A DNA stretch of 64,000 nt from the NCBI RefSeq assembly GCF_014467235.1, contig NZ_NKHP01000003.1:62001-126000 (forward strand), written 5' to 3'. Origin of the DNA: Xenorhabdus indica. Lineage in GTDB: Bacteria > Pseudomonadota > Gammaproteobacteria > Enterobacterales > Enterobacteriaceae. Both the position numbers and the translations under genes were made by a program. Positions within the stretch are counted from its first letter, which is position 1; every line of letters begins with the position of its first letter. Under the pieces are notes generated by a model that worked only from the letters and a program-made list of their open reading frames with translations, was not told the origin of the DNA and did not search any database. This document shows, piece after piece, positions 60,453-64,000 of the stretch.

Positions 60453-61418
60453 ATGAGTAAACCAATTCAGATGGAACGTGGTATCAAATACCGCGACGCA
60501 GATAAGATGGCTTTGATCCCTGTTAAAACAGTGGTCACAGAACGTGAAGCACTCTTGCGTAAACCTGAGTGGATGAAAATCAAACTTCCTGCGGATTCCA
60601 GCCGCATTCAGGGAATCAAAGCGGCAATGCGCAAAAATGGATTGCATTCCGTCTGTGAAGAAGCCTCTTGTCCTAACCTTGCCGAATGCTTTAACCACGG
60701 AACCGCCACTTTTATGATCCTGGGTGCCATTTGTACACGCCGCTGTCCGTTCTGTGATGTGGCACACGGGCGACCAAATGCACCAGATGTAAATGAGCCG
60801 GTTAAACTTGCGCAAACTATTCAGGATATGGGTCTGCGCTATGTTGTTATCACATCTGTTGACCGTGATGATTTGCGTGATGGTGGGGCTCAACATTTTG
60901 CCGACTGTATCACTGCGATCCGTGAAAAAAATCCATCAATCAAAATTGAAACACTAGTACCGGATTTCCGTGGCCGTATGGATCGTGCACTGGAAATTCT
61001 GACTGCAACACCTCCCGATGTTTTTAACCATAATCTGGAAAACGTGCCACGGATGTATCGTCAGATCCGTCCAGGTGCGAACTACAACTGGTCATTACAA
61101 TTGCTGCAAAAATTCAAAGAGGCACACCCAGATATTCCGACCAAATCAGGTTTGATGGTGGGTTTGGGAGAAACTAATGAAGAAATTTTAGAAGTGATGC
61201 GTGACTTACGTAGTCACGGGGTAACTATGCTGACATTGGGGCAATATTTGCAGCCAAGTCGCCATCACCTGCCAGTCCAACGTTATGTCAACCCGGCTGA
61301 ATTTGATGAAATGAAAGAAGCAGCATTAGAAATGGGCTTTACTCATGCAGCTTGTGGGCCATTTGTTCGTTCTTCTTACCACGCTGACTTACAAGCCAAG
61401 GGTATGGAAGTCAAATAA
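60453..61418 (+). CDS. lipA: Lipoyl synthase LipA
   Basis: This 321-residue radical-SAM enzyme inserts two sulfurs into octanoyl groups. The auxiliary 4Fe-4S cysteines are 68, 73 and 79, and the radical-SAM cysteines are 94, 98 and 101 (CTRRCPFC). The C-terminal RSSYHAD serine motif ligates the sacrificial cluster. All positions agree with E. coli LipA. It needs reduced flavodoxin, encoded in this window as fldA. Confidence 0.97.
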   Translation: MSKPIQMERGIKYRDADKMALIPVKTVVTEREALLRKPEWMKIKLPADSSRIQGIKAAMRKNGLHSVCEEASCPNLAECFNHGTATFMILGAICTRRCPFCDVAHGRPNAPDVNEPVKLAQTIQDMGLRYVVITSVDRDDLRDGGAQHFADCITAIREKNPSIKIETLVPDFRGRMDRALEILTATPPDVFNHNLENVPRMYRQIRPGANYNWSLQLLQKFKEAHPDIPTKSGLMVGLGETNEEILEVMRDLRSHGVTMLTLGQYLQPSRHHLPVQRYVNPAEFDEMKEAALEMGFTHAACGPFVRSSYHADLQAKGMEVK

Positions 61419-61433
61419 CTGGGACCACTACTG

Positions 61434-61805
61434 ATGAATCTTATTCTCGCTGTATTTATCGGTGGTGGTTTTGGCAGCGTCTTACGTTGGTTTATCGGCC
61501 TCCGCCTGAATAATGCCTCATCTCCTATTGCCATTGGTACTCTGACGGCTAACTGTATTGGAGCATTCATTATCGGGTTGGGGCTGGCCTATTTCAGCAA
61601 AACAACACATCTTGCTCCTGCCTGGAAGCTCATGTTAACAACAGGGTTCTGCGGTGGATTGACAACTTTCTCTACATTTTCTGCTGAAGTGGTTTATTTA
61701 TTACAAGCAGGAAAAATAAGTTGGGCACTAAGCACCATTCTGGCAAATGTTATCAGTTCATTATTAATGACTGCCCTCGCGTTTACCTTAATAAATAAAC
61801 TCTGA
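61434..61805 (+). CDS. crcB: Fluoride exporter CrcB/Fluc
   Basis: This 123-residue, four-helix inner-membrane protein works as a dual-topology dimer exporting fluoride. The signature [12 protein letters not shown] and the N-terminal [13 protein letters not shown] are present. It is 15 bp after lipA in the same direction; no fluoride riboswitch is visible in that short gap. In E. coli it also lies beside cspE. Confidence 0.93.
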   Translation: MNLILAVFIGGGFGSVLRWFIGLRLNNASSPIAIGTLTANCIGAFIIGLGLAYFSKTTHLAPAWKLMLTTGFCGGLTTFSTFSAEVVYLLQAGKISWALSTILANVISSLLMTALAFTLINKL

Positions 61806-61830
61806 ACTAAGCAGAAATTTAAAAAACATA

Positions 61831-61857
61831 AAAAACCCGTTATAAAAACGGGTTTTA
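61831..61857. terminator. Bidirectional terminator between crcB and cspE
   Basis: AAAACCCGTT and AACGGGTTTT pair around ATAAA. T-runs on the minus strand serve cspE, and the plus strand serves crcB. Confidence 0.85.
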
Positions 61858-61875
61858 AGAATATGGGATTAGAAA

Positions 61876-62085
61876 TTAGATCGCGACAACGTTTGCAGCA
61901 GATGGACCTTTCGCACCCTCAGTGATTTCAAATTCAACTTTTTGGCCTTCAGCCAATGTCTTGAAACCGTTAGACTGAATGGCGGAAAAGTGTACGAAAA
62001 CATCTTTACTACCATCTTCTGGAGTGATGAAACCGAACCCTTTAGATTCGTTAAACCACTTAACGTTACCTTTAATTTTAGACAT
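61876..62085 (-). CDS. cspE: Cold-shock-family RNA chaperone CspE
   Basis: This 69-residue OB-fold protein has RNP1 KGFGFI and RNP2 VFVHF. AAGGTAAG precedes the ATG at 62085; the longer frame to 62163 is only the leader. Its position next to crcB identifies it as cspE. CspE melts RNA and acts as a transcription antiterminator in E. coli. The 5' leader is AT-rich, as usual for csp genes. Confidence 0.95.
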   Translation of the reverse strand: MSKIKGNVKWFNESKGFGFITPEDGSKDVFVHFSAIQSNGFKTLAEGQKVEFEITEGAKGPSAANVVAI

Positions 62086-62272
62086 CAAACTTACCTTTAA
62101 TAAAAAATACACAAACTCCGTGTTACATACAGTACAACAAATAATATAGTTCACTGTCTGCAACCTAGATCACGAAACATATAACAAAATGTACAAAACG
62201 CACGTTTTGTTTAATTTCATTAATTTATTCTATACCCCAATCGTCATTTCACAAATTAATTGGAGTTTCATT

Positions 62273-62758
62273 CTAGATTGGTTTAATTTTCGTCTTTTTT
62301 TTCTTCTCATGCTCCAGCAACCACTCCTTAATATTAAGCCCGCCTGTATATCCGACTAACTTACCATCATGCCCAATTACCCGATGGCAGGGAACAATCA
62401 GTGAAATCGGATTACGTGAGTTTGCCATACCGACTGCACGACAATAATTTACCGAACCCAACGTCAATGCTAATTGTTTGTAACTCCACATTTCACCAAA
62501 TGGGATATTACAGAGTTGTTGCCAGACACGTTGCTGAAATTCAGTTCCTTGCATACTCAAAGGAACCGTAAATATCTGCCGTTTTCCTTTAAAATATTCC
62601 TGTAGCTCTTTTACACACTGCTTAGTAATAGCATTTTTAGATTCCAGTTCTTTCTTTTCATTAACAAAATAAATACTAGTGACTCCTTCATCGTTCGCAG
62701 TGATGTGTACATAAGGTTTAGGAAAACCTTCTGGAGTATTCAGGTAATGGTGATACAT
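62273..62758 (-). CDS. ogt: Methylated-DNA--protein-cysteine methyltransferase (Ogt type)
   Basis: This 161-residue suicide repair protein removes O6-alkyl groups from guanine. The acceptor Cys124 is in IVPCHRVIGHDG, and the substrate-binding GYTGGLNIKEWLL follows. GGAGG precedes the ATG. It lacks the N-terminal Ada domain. The C-terminus is Lys-rich (EKKKKTKIKPI). It stands alone between cspE and proV, unlike in E. coli. Confidence 0.92.
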   Translation of the reverse strand: MYHHYLNTPEGFPKPYVHITANDEGVTSIYFVNEKKELESKNAITKQCVKELQEYFKGKRQIFTVPLSMQGTEFQQRVWQQLCNIPFGEMWSYKQLALTLGSVNYCRAVGMANSRNPISLIVPCHRVIGHDGKLVGYTGGLNIKEWLLEHEKKKKTKIKPI

Positions 62759-63505
62759 AAACTACCTCCATTTAATTTATTGTTAATATTTCTATACTAG
62801 CCTAAGTCTCTCTTTCATCACTTTGCAATGATGAATTCAGTTACACATCTGACAATTTGATAAAGAAACCATACCGCCTTCTGATAATAAAAATCATAGG
62901 ATTACCAATAAGATATAACATCTTACTTTTGGCAGCATTCATTCAAAAAAGATAAAAATACCATATATGGATAAAAATATCTAAAAATTCACCATATATA
63001 GTACTCCTCTCATAAAGAGATTTCTGCATTGTAATCCATAAATACTCATCTTTATTCTTCGATAAGTGCGTAGATCAATAAAGAATTTTACCAGAAGAGT
63101 GATAATTTATGGCAAACACAGTTGGATTGTGGGTAATCTTAACCATCATGAAATCTACCAAAATGTTCTTACCCTACAATTATAGACAATAAATTTTTTC
63201 AAAGTAGCCACTCGACAAAAAAGGCAAAAAGAGATAAATCCCACAAAAATTTACTTTGCTCTATCTTTATGACGATAATAATTTTTTTTTTATTAAGTCA
63301 ACGTTCCTACAATGAAAGTTAAAATTAAGTAAAAAATGTAGACATTTATCCGTAAAAAACTTTACCTTTTGGTTAATAATTATATTCTGGTAGTTGTCAA
63401 TATATCTCAACGTGCTAAAGTATAGCTTGGGTTAATTATCTGCAGTTTATCTGAAGTAAGCAATTAAAGAGAATATATCTTTTCACAAAGCTAAATATTT
63501 ATTAC
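62759..63505. promoter_or_regulatory. Long AT-rich region upstream of proV
   Basis: This ~750 bp between divergent ogt and proV shows no credible ORF, only strong A/T richness (for example a T11 run near 63280). E. coli proU has an H-NS-bound, curved upstream region; this could be its counterpart. A promoter candidate is given separately. Confidence 0.45.
63394..63421 (+). promoter_or_regulatory. Sigma-70 promoter candidate for proV
   Basis: TTGTCA (63394-63399) and TAAAGT (63416-63421) are 16 bp apart, about 85 bp before the proV start. Match to consensus is good at -35 and fair at -10. Confidence 0.45.
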
Positions 63506-64000
63506 ATGACAATTAAACTTGAAGTTAAAGATCTGTATAAAATATTCGGTGACCATCCAAAGCAAGCAATTAAGTTATTAGAATCCAACTACAATAAAGC
63601 AGAAATATTTGAAAAAACTGGTATGGCAGTTGGCGTACAAAATGCTAATTTGGTCATCGAAGAAGGCGAAATATTTGTGATTATGGGCCTGTCCGGCTCA
63701 GGAAAATCCACACTGATACGCCTTCTCAACCGCCTGATAGAACCGACCAAAGGTCAGGTAATTATCGATGGGCAGGATATTTCTGTAATTTCAGACATTC
63801 AATTGCGCGAAATCCGCCGCAATAAAATCAGTATGGTTTTCCAATCATTTGCGCTCATGCCACATTTAAATGTGCTGGAGAATGTGGCTTTCGGTATGGA
63901 ATTTGCTGGTATTCCTAAAGAAGTACGCCAGCACAACGCTCTTGAGGCCCTGAAACAAGTCAATCTGGAAAACTACACTATGTCTTACCCGGATGAGTTA
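63506..64000 (+). CDS. proV: Glycine betaine/proline ABC transporter ATPase ProV, N-terminal part (cut by window)
   Basis: The ATG at 63506 opens a frame reading [20 protein letters not shown] and running to the window end (165 codons). Walker A is [20 protein letters not shown], and the Q-loop region [20 protein letters not shown] follows. This is the osmoprotectant uptake ATPase of the ProU system. The CBS domains and the rest of proVWX lie beyond the edge. Confidence 0.93.
   Translation, partial: MTIKLEVKDLYKIFGDHPKQAIKLLESNYNKAEIFEKTGMAVGVQNANLVIEEGEIFVIMGLSGSGKSTLIRLLNRLIEPTKGQVIIDGQDISVISDIQLREIRRNKISMVFQSFALMPHLNVLENVAFGMEFAGIPKEVRQHNALEALKQVNLENYTMSYPDEL

Noticed and set aside
61419-61433. 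Fluoride riboswitch before crcB
   Set aside because: Only 15 bp separate lipA and crcB; there is no room for the aptamer in the gap and none was recognised in the lipA end.
62086-62163. 26-residue N-terminal extension of CspE
   Set aside because: AAGGTAAG and the conserved [12 protein letters not shown] start place translation at 62085; the extension is leader sequence.

Overview
The window is a chromosomal segment of a gamma-proteobacterium. Its 33-63 kb part follows the Escherichia coli order nagE/nagBAC - tRNA cluster - ubiF/miaB - ybeZYX - lnt - gltIJKL - leuS - lptE - holA - nadD - rsfS - rlmH - mrdAB - rlpA - dacA - ybeD - lipBA - crcB - cspE. Protein similarity is high, but base composition is AT-rich. 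A Vibrio-type MARTX toxin locus and many decayed gene remnants sit beside this enterobacterial backbone. I infer a member of the Morganellaceae, most likely Xenorhabdus or a relative such as Photorhabdus. The genus is an inference and was not tested by search.

Region 1 (1-14.4 kb) is a MARTX toxin locus. rtxH, rtxC and a giant rtxA run on the minus strand, and the window edge cuts rtxA inside its first effector region. rtxB, rtxD and rtxE, encoding the dedicated type I secretion apparatus, diverge on the plus strand. A GlxA-type AraC regulator follows rtxE. Region 2 (14.4-15.7 kb) is a scar: an orphan 155-residue ORF lies between two degenerate ~91-bp direct repeats, followed by a frameshifted IS1-family remnant. 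Region 3 (15.7-20.6 kb) is an RND efflux operon (adaptor, pump, TetR repressor) with a near-perfect palindrome at its promoter.

Region 4 (20.8-27.3 kb) holds ybfE, fldA and fur on the plus strand, and chitobiase (chb) and glnS on the minus strand. Region 5 (27.4-28.3 kb) is another decayed island, made of DegT-type aminotransferase and family-2 glycosyltransferase remnants. Region 6 (28.5-35.1 kb) is the N-acetylglucosamine regulon. nagE diverges from nagBAC, and nagC is followed directly by six tRNAs (Met, Leu, Gln, Gln, Met, Gln), with nagD and asnB absent. Chitobiase, NagE, NagA and NagB together form a chitobiose/GlcNAc catabolic route.

Region 7 (35.2-57.8 kb) is conserved housekeeping: ubiquinone hydroxylation, tRNA thiomethylation, ribosome/rRNA quality control, lipoprotein maturation, glutamate/aspartate uptake, leucyl-tRNA synthetase, LPS export, DNA polymerase III delta, NAD synthesis, 23S methylation and the cell-elongation PBP2-RodA-RlpA-PBP5 cluster. 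Region 8 (57.8-64 kb) has an inserted trkH beside a siderophore-permease scrap, then lipB, lipA, crcB, cspE, an ogt-like gene and the start of proV (cut by the window).

The items most worth a second look are the MARTX effector at the left edge, the repeat-bounded orphan ORF, the RND operator palindrome, the attenuator between gltI and gltJ, the Asn-rich tail on NagA and the tandem-repeat signal peptide of DacA.
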